From Isoetes taiwanensis (taxonomy: Eukaryota > Streptophyta > Lycopodiopsida > Isoetales > Isoetaceae): 64,000 nt of DNA. The translations under genes were made by a program, and so were the position numbers. The notes beneath the pieces were generated by a model that saw only the letters and a program-made list of their open reading frames with translations, was not told the DNA's origin and ran no database searches. Position 1 is the stretch's first letter, and each line of letters begins with the position of its first letter. Positions 48,135 through 59,271 of this stretch are shown piece by piece. Location: contig JAJEKV010000524.1 in the NCBI GenBank assembly GCA_021234155.1, forward strand, positions 1 through 64,000, written 5' to 3'.

Positions 48135-50603
48135 ATACATTAAGGCATGAGGAGCGAAGGAAGATTACCCTATGATTGGTGAGTTGTTACAGGTTTTGCC
48201 CCACTTGCATTGCTTAGATCTACTACTCACGGAGGGCGATTAGATGCGAAGCTTTTGGTTTTGAGATGGGCATTACATTGCTTAATGATTCCAGAATTTG
48301 TAGTATGATTTTAAGAATGCAAATATCTCTCTATATATGTGCGAAAATAGGGGTTTCAAAATTTGGTTTCGAAAAAAAATATCTGGCGATATAAAATCCG
48401 AGGCATCATGTGGAAATCCTGGCCAGCTGCACTGGGGCAGTCGAAAATATGCAAGCTAACGAATTGTGACAAGCCATTGTCACAAAGAAAATTGCTCCCT
48501 TTATTGAGCTTTGCGATGACAAAATGACATCGACTTTTTCTTCAATTTTGCTCCGTCCCCGTTCTATCCTCGGCTTTTTTAATCGCCATGCTCTATGCTC
48601 CAATTTTTTTAATCCACCTCTCGATATTTGATGGAAATCGGCATCCAGCATTCAGTTTTAATGGTTGAAGTTAGGTGACGTGGCGAAAGAGAAAAAAAGT
48701 GAAAAAGAAAAAAAACAGAGCATGTCGGTGGAGGTAAGGAATAAAAAATACGTGGATCGGGCCCGAGGTGTGAGAGCAAACGGAGTGGGTTGTTGGTTGT
48801 TTTGGCAAATTGAATAGAATCGTGGAAGGAGCCGATTCATATTACCGAGGATTAGCGAGAGAGAGATACACAGTTGAATAGATGATTCTTGTTTGTAACT
48901 GAAATCAAATCGGTTGTAAATGTGTCGGATTCTTCATGGGTCTTGAGGGGATGCGAAAAATTGCTTCTTTGAAGGTTCTTTTATGAACATTTTGTTGCCC
49001 GGCTTTTCTAGTCCGGACTTTTTGCGCTCTGGTTTTTTACGGATTGCCTCTGATCATGCGATGAATCGCCGAAATATATGGCCCTCGATTGCTTTTGTTA
49101 TCTGATAAGAAGCTTCTTTGGTTTTGCTATAAAGCCGGTGATTGTTGATTGTTTGAGATTCCCATCGGAAGGTAGCCGTTCTTTGTGGAAAGACAATGAG
49201 ACTTGGATCTATTTGGTGAATATTGCATTGGTATCGATTGGAGCCAATTGGTAGGATCACGGGGCGAGTAGTGGATTTCCTCACGGGTTCAAATCCGGGC
49301 ACAAATTATAACAATATTTTGGCGGCAACCGCATCAAGCTCTCTGCAGGTCGGTTGGGGCAGCCATGCTTTGGGCGGTTTGTTGATCTGCGGATTCTGGC
49401 AGAGTCTTCCGCCTCCTCTATAATGTATTGCTAGCGTTCTGTTTTGTATCAACTGCCTCCTTTTTATTCAGGGGCCCTTATTGAAGCTCAAAGTGATGAA
49501 GAACTACCGGAAGCAGATTTTGGGGCGATTAGACTTGAAAAGGAAAAGAATGAACAAAAGCTATAGTGGTCACGGTAGCGCGTTTCCTTTGCCAAAAGGA
49601 GACGCTTTATTCGCAGAGTGGGTACTATTTTGTTTAAGCACTTCACAATTTCACAATGGACTTAAATGTATTTTATTTAACATCTTTGACACTATTTGTG
49701 GTATGTTTTTTTACCCATTGTAGCAACAAAACGATACATAAAATATTATGGAGTGGCGGAATAGGCGTACTTAATAAGAGAAGCTCATCAAATTTACTTC
49801 AACCCGAATGAGCAAGCGATTGATTTGAGCATATCGATTTGAGCCGAACCTACCTAAGGGTGACACACGGAAGGCACTTAGGAGGCTCGGTATAAAAATC
49901 TGCACAAGCTTCGCCTCCCCATTGGTCATTGAGCTTTTGACGATGGCATCAGTAAGGGCCCTTATTTGACCTCAAAAAACTCTAATGATTCATCCGAAAG
50001 GCAATTTTGGATTCAGATCATTGAAAAAACGTTATTGCCAATTTTCCCAAGTACCACTGGGTTTAGTGGCATTTTTGTAATTTTGGCAAACTTTAATGGT
50101 ATTTTGGTATATTTCCCTTTTTTTTTTTTTCCGCCGGGATATTCATAAGTGTTGCCTAATAAGATATGCTTTTTAGATGCAATCTAAAATTTTGCATTAG
50201 CCGACAATCCCGCCTTTTACTCTAGTTATCTGGATTTTGCAATTTTTTATTTATTTCGACTAAACATTTGCCTGCATCTAATCATTCAAAGCTTTCCAAC
50301 TTTAAATGAGGAATCATGGCCTCCCAACCTCTCGATACGCCATGTGAAATGTCTTTTTACCCTTTTTTTCTAAAGGCTAAAGATTGAAAGGCCTCTTGTT
50401 TTGTCACTCATGAGATACTTTACAAGGGAATTCCCTTCACAAGCATCACCATAACCAGTTTCAATGTTCATTTTGTACTGTATTCACTATTTTAGGATTG
50501 TTATGGCATCAATGTATGTTGAAGAAGAGTAAAATGATCCGTCTTCTAGCCTATATCAGAACTAGTCATATTTGTCAATTTACATTTCCCTCGTGCCATG
50601 TAG
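48135..50603. other. Remainder of TIR-element interior and reductase intron
   Basis: Frames at 48406-48651 (-), 49223-49423 (+) and 49481-49723 (+) show no family. The stretch 48990-49430 (+) has long stop-poor frames in more than one register and could be another captured gene fragment, unidentified. From 50131 to 50603 it is plain AT-rich intron. Confidence 0.4.
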
Positions 50604-51611
50604 ATGAGTGGAAAGCGGGTCGAAATTATTGGGCTAGGACGGATTGGAGTAGCAGTGGCAAAGAGGGCAGAAATCTTTGGTTGTCATATTGCATACTATT
50701 CAAAAATGAGAAGCCACATTTTCCATATTCCTACTACAATAGTGCGTTCTGACTAGCCAAAAAGCGTGACATACTTGTGATAACATGCACACTAACTAAG
50801 GAAACTGTACACATGGTGAACAAAAGGAAGTGCTAGATGCATTAGGGCCCCTAGGGACATTGGTGAATGTTGCTAGAGGACCTATAGTTGATGAACAGGG
50901 AACTTGTAAAAGCTCTAGTCGAAGGAAGGCTTGGAGGTCTTGGATTGGATGTTTTGAAAATGAGCCCCATGTTCCTCATCGGGTTATTATGCTTGGAAAA
51001 TCTTGTCCTCTTGCCTCATATTGGAAGTTCTACATGGGAAAACCGAAAGGAAATGGCAAATCTAGTACTTGAAAATTTGGAAGCGCATTTTTGTGGGCGA
51101 CCTCTTCTAAGCCTTGCATTTTGATACATGGCATCTTCTGTTATTGTCACAATAAGTGAACGAGAGGGGTATCTATCTCTTTGCTTCTTGGAGGGGAGCT
51201 CAACCAATAGTGGACCAACTAAGAATAAAGGCAAGTTAAGGTTGCAAACCTGAGATAATTATTTCTCTAAATTACGTGGCGAAAATGATTTTGGTCTAAG
51301 ATATCACTTAAACTTTTATGGAGACTAGTTATTGTGCCCGACATTGCCGAGCTTTAGCAAATGCAGATTGTAGAAGGAAGTATGCAGTTTTGCATTTGTA
51401 GGCTCTAGGGCAGTGTCCTTAGTAGTGAATTGAAATTTGTAGTGTTTAAGCCAGTTGGTGTTCATATTTGTAGAGTTCAAGTTAATGTTTTGATGAATAT
51501 GAGTGAAATGGATCGACTTAAGGGTTTTAGTATAATAAAAGAAGTAGAACATTGTATTGGAGATTATGTTGCTAGTTTGGTAATTAATTATGTCATTTTA
51601 TTTTAATGAAC

Positions 51612-51848
51612 TTGTTCTCAAATTGGATTCTAGGTGTCCAAACCGCCCAGAGAGCAACACCTCTCTTGCCCTTTCTCTCACTAGGGTTTGGCCAAAGCTC
51701 CCAGATTGTTTTGCTCACACATCTTGTTTGAGTTCCCAGATTGGATTCTATGCATCCAAAATGCCCTGAGAGCAACACTTCCTCTCTTGCCCTTTCTCTC
51801 ACTACGGTTTGGCCCACGGCTCCAAGATTCTCTCACTAGGGTTTGGCA
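51612..51848. repeat. Tandem repeat of about 125 bp, two and a third copies
   Basis: Copy 1 (51612-51703) and copy 2 (about 51736-51825) both contain attggattcta, gagagcaacac, ctctcttgccctttctctca and ctaCGGTTTGG or ctaGGGTTTGG. A third partial copy (51826-51848) repeats the last part. CT-rich text with a gggtttgg motif is typical of plant 5' leaders and of LINE 5' regions. Confidence 0.8.
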
Positions 51849-51859
51849 CCCATAGAGCC

Positions 51860-52219
51860 ATGGCTACGCATGTAGCTCCCTACCCGACCCCTGCTTTGGA
51901 AGGAGACATCCAACATGCCTCGGCCCAACATGAGACCAGCCCCCTCCCGGCAAGCTCGGTTCCATGTCAGGACACCCAGAGCCCCCTGCGAGAGGCAGGC
52001 CCACCACAGCAGGACCCGAGATCGGCCAGGCCACGCAGCGGCCCAGAGGCGGTGGCGGGTAAAAGCGAGGGAGGAGAAGTCTCTTCCATGAGACAAGATC
52101 GCGTGCCCCAAAAGCTCAATCAACAAAGTCAGCCCGATGGGGCGATTGACTCACGCCCCCCCTCCCGGGGTAGCCCAAAGCGTGCGTGGAGGCTGGAAAA
52201 AACTTCGAGGCAGAATTGA
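51860..52219 (+). CDS. Pro/Ser/Arg-rich open frame after the tandem leader
   Basis: The ATG at 51860 follows the CT-rich tandem repeat by a few bases and opens a 119-codon frame, MATHVAPYPTPALEGDIQHA onward. It is rich in Pro, Ser, Gln, Arg and low in hydrophobics, so probably disordered. The DNA is markedly GC-richer than its neighbours. The frame continues coherently in other registers to about 52500. It may be the ORF1 start of a LINE or of another element whose 5' region is the tandem repeat, or a chance frame. No family recognised. Confidence 0.25.
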   Translation: MATHVAPYPTPALEGDIQHASAQHETSPLPASSVPCQDTQSPLREAGPPQQDPRSARPRSGPEAVAGKSEGGEVSSMRQDRVPQKLNQQSQPDGAIDSRPPSRGSPKRAWRLEKTSRQN

Positions 52220-52980
52220 GGGAGGCCAATGCAGCGACTTGCAGCCCTGATAGAAAGAAGTACACTCCTTAGCACTCGAGGTGCTTAGAAGACAACGGCA
52301 ACGGAAGCCGGTGATTTGCAACTCGAGGCCCACATACGGCCGAGATGGGACCGGTGACCCCTTCAAGAGACAACGGGATAGGTAGGGGGTATTGCTGAGG
52401 TCAAAGTGGATTTCGGCCCGACCACCACCGTCGAAGCCATGACACAAAGCGAGGCAAAGCTTTGAGCAAGAGAAACAGACAATGATCACTCAGCCGAGGA
52501 AAGAGGCGAGAAGATTATGCCATCTTTGCTCTCGTGTGGAGAGCCAATCGTAACTACAAAGCCTCGTTTGGCCATGATCAGATGGGCTCCTATGCATAGG
52601 CTGACCGATAGGGAATTGTTGAGGTCATTTCTTAGACTCATCTCTATACATAGCTTCTAGGTCTCTACCCCCCTTTCCTCAAGCACAAGAGGTGCAAACA
52701 GAGAGAACATCCATGATCGTCATCATACGAGAACAGAAAAACAGAATTGTTCTAATGTAACTTTAGTCATACATAAGAACAAATGACTAGGATTCAATTA
52801 TCAAACCAATTTTGGGGTTAGCGTCCTTAAGTTTGAAAACACAGCTAAAATTAGTTGACTATCTATCTTAATTAGATGACTATCTACCTTAACACGGCTA
52901 AAATTAGATGATTATCTACTTTAATAATGTCAATTAAGCCTATAAATCCAATTTATCACTATTGCCCACGTGAACCTTGA
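52220..52980. other. GC-rich tail then AT-rich spacer; no gene
   Basis: 52220-52560 continues the GC-rich composition of the preceding frame without a single open register. The rest is AT-rich, with short repeats of ttagatgactatctac near 52860-52920. Confidence 0.4.
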
Positions 52981-53690
52981 CTAACACCTAGTCCCTGAGA
53001 TGCAAAGAACCTTGAAGAGTATCTGTTGCAATGGCGCTTTGGTATAGTGTGCTTCACCATTGCGGATGCAAGTATCCGATGCGTGGTAATAACGAGCTCC
53101 ACTTCCAAAGTACCTTGATAAGTGGAGCAAGACTACCTTTGTTGTTGTGAAGACGATGTGAGGAACACCTTGGTCTTGGTCAAATTGACATGCATTGACT
53201 ACATCCAGATAATGTTGCATACCTTCTGGAGTATAAACCAAAAGATCCACATCATCTTCATATATCAACTACTAGATGATATGGTGAACCGAAGGATCCT
53301 TCTACCTCCATGTTGAGCAAGCCACTCCAAAAGCCGATTAATGTTTAGTCCAAATAGCATGGGACAAAGTGGGCACCCTTGTCAGAATCCCACACTGCTG
53401 TTGATAAGCTGGCCTGATGGCGGCATTCGAGCCGAGCATGCGTATAATTTGCATACTACATTTTGCAACTCTTGGAGATCTCTTAAAAGCACTATTATTT
53501 TCCACAACTTTTCCCAAGTATCGTGTTGAAAAGCCTTTTGCAAAATCTATAAAGCAAAGAATCTGGATCTTGGCATTTATTTTGATGTCTTCTATCAAGG
53601 CCCACAAAGTGAAAATATGATCGATGGTAGAGTGTCTAGATCTGAACCGATGTGTAAGGGCATGTACTTTTGTAAATTTTTGCCTATGTT
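52981..53690 (-). mobile_element. LINE reverse transcriptase fragment of a non-L1 type
   Basis: On the minus strand 53680-53600 reads HRFRSRHSTIDHIFTLWALI, then QILCFIDFAKGFSTRYLGKV (palm Asp), then GILTRVPTLSHAIW, a damaged GVxQGCPLSP motif. A frame at 53268-52981 starts MIYEDDVDLLVYTPEGMQHY, the catalytic box with the first Ala changed to Glu. The order fits reverse transcriptase palm motifs. The FIDFxKxF and LLVxTPEG forms differ from the L1-type copies in this window and look like an RTE/Jockey-type lineage. No endonuclease was found. The element is inactive. Confidence 0.6.
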
Positions 53691-53783
53691 ATCCATTCTT
53701 TGCGCTCAAGATCCCCTGTTGGTGTTGACAAGTCCATTCGGCAATTTGGGATGAAAATCTTCTTGTTTAGATAAACATTTGAA

Positions 53784-54146
53784 TTGGTGAAGGTTACACC
53801 CAAGTTTTCCATGGTGGGCAAGATCATGGAGTGCTCAGATGTTCAACCTACTTGGAATTGGGTGATAGAAGTATTTGAGTTTTCTTCTTCAATGAAGGAT
53901 ATCAATTTAGAGTTCTATCCAACAAAGTGGATGCCATTGAAAAAAGTAGTGATTCATATATGTAAAGCCTGGCTATTATGGATTTTATGGAAAAGAAAAA
54001 GAATGAAGGTTTTCTCCCAGAAAAATATGCATCCCTCGTGCCTCTTGGTTTCTCTAAGATTTAAGTTGAGAAAGCAAGTTTTGGCAATCGATGATGAGAA
54101 CCGAGCAATTGTCGAATACCTCTTTTGTGCATTTCTCAAGTTGTAA
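53784..54146 (+). CDS. Unidentified 120-codon frame, possibly a LINE tail
   Basis: An uninterrupted plus-strand frame. The segment KAWLLWILWKRKRMKVF (about residues 61-77) resembles the Trp-rich stretch that follows the zinc finger in L1-type ORF2 proteins. An A-rich tract lies 90 bases downstream (54228-54245). I infer a LINE 3' remnant, but without a zinc finger this stays tentative. Confidence 0.25.
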   Translation: MVKVTPKFSMVGKIMECSDVQPTWNWVIEVFEFSSSMKDINLEFYPTKWMPLKKVVIHICKAWLLWILWKRKRMKVFSQKNMHPSCLLVSLRFKLRKQVLAIDDENRAIVEYLFCAFLKL

Positions 54147-56689
54147 GATAATAGTTTCCTATGTGATTACCCTTACATATTTAGAATTAAACATTGTGAT
54201 GTCGTATAATATAGGTTTCTTGTATTGAATTAAAAAAAATAAAAACTAGTCAAAAGCATGTTTGGTTACTTTGCTTAGGAATTTAGTTGGTACAATAATT
54301 TGAGTGTTTCAGCAATGCAAGCGGAAAAGTATAATTATTTTGGTCTAGAAATACGACTAACCATATAGTAGCTTATCTAGACAACTATCTACCTATCTAT
54401 CTATTATTTGTGACTCAAGCGCGCATAAAACTATTCTTACTAATAAAAGACATGCATAGATGCTACATGGGTCCAAATAATCATCATCGCTACGCTTGCG
54501 ACAACATATAACAATTAGAAAATTGTCAAACCATTAATTATAATTGATCGCTTGTAACAAGCACCGTCGATGTCTTCAAATTGATGCCGTGCGATAACCA
54601 ACAACCCAACCCGAATTTCCTTGAATTTTTCCACAAGACTAGATGATATCGGACGCTTGTAGGTGATCCACGTGAACAAAAGTCCTAGCTGGCGACAGCG
54701 TGGTCGCCGGGCAACTCTAAAAAATGTGTAATGAGACTTCAACATAGGCCAAGTACAAAATTGATTGGTTCACATTCCTCCGAGTGAAGACTATCACGGA
54801 GTCACAAACTTCCAATTGGAGAAGAGCCGAAAGTCATGTGGGCAATCCATCTAAGAGTGTTTTCTGGCGCATCAAGCGGATATAGCCAAAGAGAATAGAG
54901 AGGCCCAACTCACGAGAATTAAATAAGTGTTGGACAATTCACTACATGTGTTGTCTCCTCCTCAGTGTTAATATCCGGTAAAATGATAGCCTCATGTAAC
55001 TTTAAAGTGGTAAGTCATAAACAATAATAAAACTTTGAAAGTATACATTTCACCGCACACTACCAGTGGTAACAACAAAGTTAGCGGCAAGAATGCGACA
55101 CTTCTTTGGTATGGCTTGGCAAACCAATAGAGGGAAGGTTGTTTTCCAAATGCTTGATCATTCTTTGAATTATACTTCATGCCTTAATTGTCCATAGCTC
55201 TAAAAAACAGGTTGGGTACTCTTGTACGAATTATTCAAGATGCATGTTATACTGCACTGTTTTTGAAAGATACAAAGATGTCCTCTATTACTAATGTGAA
55301 TGCTAAGTTTCACACAAAGGTGTAAGAAACAATTTGTTGAATCATGCAAGAATCATCTGCCCATACTTCTTACCCCCTATTTATAAGGCCCTGACTATTT
55401 TCCACATACAACTAAAGACCGTCATTAAGCACTTATTGTGGCATGTGAAGCACATGCTCGGGAGAGTTGAAAAGTTAGGTAATGAGACACTCAGTATTGA
55501 CAATGTCATCATGAGGCCTTGGAACATTGTTCCATATATCAAGGCCACAAACAATAGAAAAACTATTTTACCATCCAAATTGGAAGATTATAGAAAATTA
55601 TCTTTGTTTTGAGAGAGCGGGAGCAAATGATTGAAAACGGTTCTCAACAAAATTAGAAGAAATGTTCCACATGCGAACTAGAAGTTCATTCGCATGGATT
55701 AGGTAGGTGCCCTTTGCAAGAACCATATCATCCAAGCATGTCCCGATGCATGAAAGGTATTTGTGGGACAACATAATTCCTATCGAGTTCTTACTTGCAA
55801 TCCTCGCAAGAGGAGCAAATTGGTCATCTTTGCATAAATCAAAGAATGTACATCTTGTCTTTCATACATTTCCACATACCAACTAAACCTTGAAGCCCAT
55901 CTTCAATCAGGGCTAGTACGACAGTTGTTAGAGTCGTCATTATGGGCAAATAAAGGGATCCATACTCAACCTCTTACGCGGTGCTCAAGCCTTTCCGGAA
56001 GGCATAAACTTACGCTAATTCAGTAAGTTGAACAAAGAATTAAGAAAGAAGTCGTACAAAGATCACATACAAGTGGGACCAAATAAATTAGAAAGAGGGC
56101 AGTTTGCAGCCTTAACAAAGGCTCCAAAGAAAGTTTCACATAATCCCACATTGGCAAGCCCATGTAGAAGAGTACGATCAATTGAACCTTGGTATAGAAT
56201 TCCAATGTAACATATAAGATGGAGATATTCCACAATTCTTATGACAATATGCCTAATATCCCATTCAAGGAAGCACATAAACCTGGATTACCTGTGTAAA
56301 GAATGTTTACGCACTTTGATGTAGGGCGCCTTGCATGGATGGTCCCCTTCTAGTGTTCCTTGTAAACTCTTGCTCGACAAAGACACTAACTAGCTTGTGA
56401 ATGCCCCTCGGACATATTTTTGTCATTTTGTCAAAATTCCTTTACTCCTGAAATCCAAGTGCTCCTAAATTTCATGTCCATCATCGCGCATGGTGTGAAG
56501 GAAAAACATGAGCCCCAAAATATCTCATCTTAGACCTCAAGTGCCTTAATTTGTACCATGCTTGCCATCAACTTGCAATGACTCAAGCCAAACGTTTCAT
56601 AACTATTTACAACCCATACTCATTGTATTAAACTTTCCGACTTGAACTTCTTTTTATTACGCCCTTGCTAGCAATGAGGACCATCAACA
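54147..56689. other. No supported gene
   Basis: AT-rich. The frames at 55334-55612 (+) and 56020-56278 (both strands) overlap others and carry no motif. A short (CTAT)n run lies near 54388-54402. Confidence 0.45.
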
Positions 56690-59271
56690 ATATATGTCGG
56701 AAACATTGCTATCTCAATCATAAATTGTGTAAAGATCATTTGAATTATCGATTTATGGTGAATTGTCCTCAAGTGACGGCCGTTCTCGAGGGCGAAAACA
56801 TGCAACCCACTATTTAAAATTGCAGAAAAGGGCCATAATATTGTTCCCATCCTAGTTTCCGTGCTAGGAATGTCTAGTACATGGCATTCTCTATGGTGAG
56901 TACAAACTGCTTTGCTCATTCGCCAGTTTCGCTTAAATCCACGTCTTGGAAGAGGTGCGAGAGAGATGGTGCCGATTCTTTGAAACATCATTGGGCAGCA
57001 CTACACACCTTTGTTGGAGCACAAGGCACAAGCAATGTCTTGATCTAGAGTAGATTTAAATATTTGTTGCCTAGGTATAATATGCTCACATATATGCTTA
57101 ACCGCAATGATTCCTCCTGCCGCATCACCATAAATTGCACAAGAATTGAGAAAAGCGGAACCACAATGTGATGGATGATTGAGCAGGCATGCTATTTACT
57201 ATATCGTCAACTTCATCAAGCCATCCAACCCGACAAAAAGTCAACTATGCAAGTGTAATGTTCCACAATGGGAACAATCATGATCGACACACAACATGGC
57301 AAACAAATGACGGCTTTCGTCAAGCCAACTCGCATGACCGCTGAAAGAGAAAACTTGTATGAAGGTCTTCTCATCTGGCAAGATTTCCATTTGCTGAAAA
57401 GCTCGATGGCTTCCTTATCATAACCATTGACTGTATGCTTTAAATATGGCATTCCACAAAGAAACATCCCGCTTGTCGAACCTGTCGAATATTGCTTGAA
57501 CATGAGATAAACTACCACAATTGGCGTACATGTTGTTAAGTGCACTTGCAAGGGAAACATCTGATTCAAATCCATGGGCTACCATGAGGGCATGGATATG
57601 CTTTCCCACTGAAATGGGTCCTACATTATGCAGAACATCAAGAATGCTAATAAAAGTAATCTTATTTGGTGCCATACCTTCTCTTTGCATTTGTTGGAAA
57701 AACTTTGATGCTTTTGGCCAGTTGTTATTATAAGCACATGCGGCAACCATGGTATTCCAAGAAACCATATCTCTATGGGGCATATCATCAAACAAGGCCT
57801 CAGCATTCTCTAGGTTCATACACTAGGTATACATTGCAATAGTCGCATTCAACAAAATCATGTCAGAGTCGGGTAACTTGGAAAATGTTGTTTCTGCATC
57901 CTCCATACAACCATACTCCCCATACATGTTTACTATGGCAGTGGCTACTGTAATATCTAACTCCAAGCCAAGACGTAGAATGTTTCCATGCAACCTCTTC
58001 CCCTCTGCTAAACTTGAGAATGCTTCAAAAAGACTGAGAAAGGTAATATTATTTGGGACCAGCTCCCCACTTGCAGGTCCTCAAAAAGCAAGATAGCTTC
58101 CTTTTCATAACCACCTTGACAATGTGCTGTAATTATGGCTGTCCAGATGGATATATCTTGTTGAGGCATTTGTTGAAATGTCCTAAATGCATCTCCCAAA
58201 CTTCTACAGTTACTATACATAATTATAAGGGCTGTCCCAATAACAGAGTTGGATACTAGGTTATTACATATACTACAAGAGTGTATGCGCTTGCCATCTG
58301 GCAAAGATGATAAATTAGAACAGGCATCAAGTACATTTACAAATGTATATTTGTATGGAGTGACATGCGATAGCTGCATTTCATCAAAAGGCTGGAGAGC
58401 TTCTTTATTGTAATTGTAATGAGCATATGTTGCAATAATTGATGTCCAGGAAAGTACATCCTGTTTTACTATTCTAACAAAGATAAACCATGCATCATAC
58501 AAACATGCACAATTGCTGTATGCGTTTATGAGAACTGTTGCTATCACTACATGTGATGCATGTCCATGGATATTACCACATGCATGCACCCATTTAGTCT
58601 TTGATCTGCACGCCAGCAATTCGCAAGCTTCAAGTACACTTATGAATGTTACTCGGCTTGGGATGACTCTTTCCATAAGCATTTGCATAAATAATTGGAA
58701 AGCCTGGTTCCCATCACCAATCTGCACATATGCGTCAATTAGAGAACTCCATGTTATAGTATTTCTATGAGGCATGCTATCAAATATCTCTTGAGCCTCC
58801 GCAATGCTTTTGCACTTTCCATACATCTTCACAAGTGTAGTTCCAACAACAAGATTATTGTCCAGCCCCTTCTCCACGATGAGGCAGTGTAAATATCTTC
58901 CCATTTCAATATCCTCTGGACTAGAACATGCATCCAAAATTGCACAGAAAGTATACTTATCTGGAATTGCTCCCTCGTCTTTCATCTGGAAAAATGTATG
59001 AAGAGCCCTCTCTCCTTGCCTGTTCAAGTGTATGCCTAATAATGGTACTCCATATAAATGAATTCCGCGTCTTCATCCTTTCAAATATAAATATGGCATC
59101 CTCCATGTTTCCACGATTAAGATACATCTCTATAAGACAATTGCCAACTAGTTTATCTTCTTCATGCCTATAATTAGCAATCCAAGCATGAATGAATTTT
59201 CCCTTTGCAAAGATCCTTCCGATATCCAAGTATTTCTGAAAGAAAGACCAATGGCGAGAATCGAGACTCAA
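56690..59271 (-). pseudogene. Pentatricopeptide-repeat (PPR, PLS-type) gene, frameshifted
   Basis: Minus-strand blocks: 59271-59030 (GKFIHAWI, NSFIWSTIIR), 59027-58090 (at least eight repeats, e.g. NTITWSSLIDAYVQIGDGNQ and DVLSWTSIIATYAHYNYNKE), 58090-57835 in a second frame (NNITFLSLFEAFSSLAEGKR), 57819-57418 (DMVSWNTMVAACAYNNNW), and 57430-57216 in a third frame (MEILPDEKTFIQVFSFSGHA). Further repeat-like remnants reach about 56690. Repeats of about 31 and 35 residues alternate as in PLS-class proteins, which bind organellar RNA and often guide C-to-U editing. No DYW signature could be read with confidence. Breaks lie near 59030, near 58082 (a G run one base short), at a TAG at about 57824 and near 57420. 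No start ATG was found upstream of 59271. It was a single-exon gene as far as seen. It may be a pseudogene, or partly an assembly artefact. Confidence 0.75.

Larger units (their letters stand above)
47126..50117. mobile_element. Candidate Pack-MULE with long terminal inverted repeats, in the reductase intron
   Basis: The left end (from 47126) and the reverse complement of the right end (to 50117) share ataccattaaagtttgccaa, then aatgccactaa and gcaataacgttttttca, then tgatctgaat. This gives over 100 bp of strong similarity. A second matching block, ttttttgaggtcaa followed by ttaagggcc or ataagggcc, comes further in. The right end starts gggaaatata when read inward, a Mutator-like terminus. 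Both ends are flanked by T runs (47116-47125 and 50118-50130), compatible with a 9-10 bp target duplication. The 3-kb interior has no transposase but includes a GMC oxidoreductase fragment (47866-48134), the mark of gene-capturing Pack-MULEs. Strand is undefined. Confidence 0.55.
46715..51124 (+). pseudogene. Hydroxyphenylpyruvate/hydroxypyruvate reductase-type dehydrogenase, two exons
   Basis: Exon 1 (46715-47034) starts MASGPVSAPAILQNVAIF and has FEVYRL, then YLPKLEIVCPH and CKKRGILVTNT. After a shift it gives LMLAILARRICRGDRFVRQG and ends at donor gtaagc. Exon 2 (50604-51124, acceptor catgtag) has [20 protein letters not shown] (the NAD(P)-binding GxGxxG), [15 protein letters not shown] (catalytic Arg), [13 protein letters not shown], a FENEP segment in a second frame (catalytic Glu) and LLPHIGSST (catalytic His), ending [12 protein letters not shown]. 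This is the D-isomer 2-hydroxyacid dehydrogenase fold of plant hydroxyphenylpyruvate reductases, which reduce 4-hydroxyphenylpyruvate or hydroxypyruvate in the cytosol. Exon 1 has a TAA after YRL, lacks about 35 residues before the LEIV strand and has a shift. Exon 2 has several, including one-base run-length changes near 50900 and 50953. The retained intron rules out a processed copy. A mobile element fills most of the intron. Confidence 0.8.

Noticed and set aside
54388..54402. (CTAT)n run as a satellite array
   Set aside because: Only a few units; ordinary microsatellite.
56668..56991. DYW editing domain at the end of the PPR gene
   Set aside because: The minus-strand frame lies in the right place but the HxE and CxxC signatures could not be read in any register.
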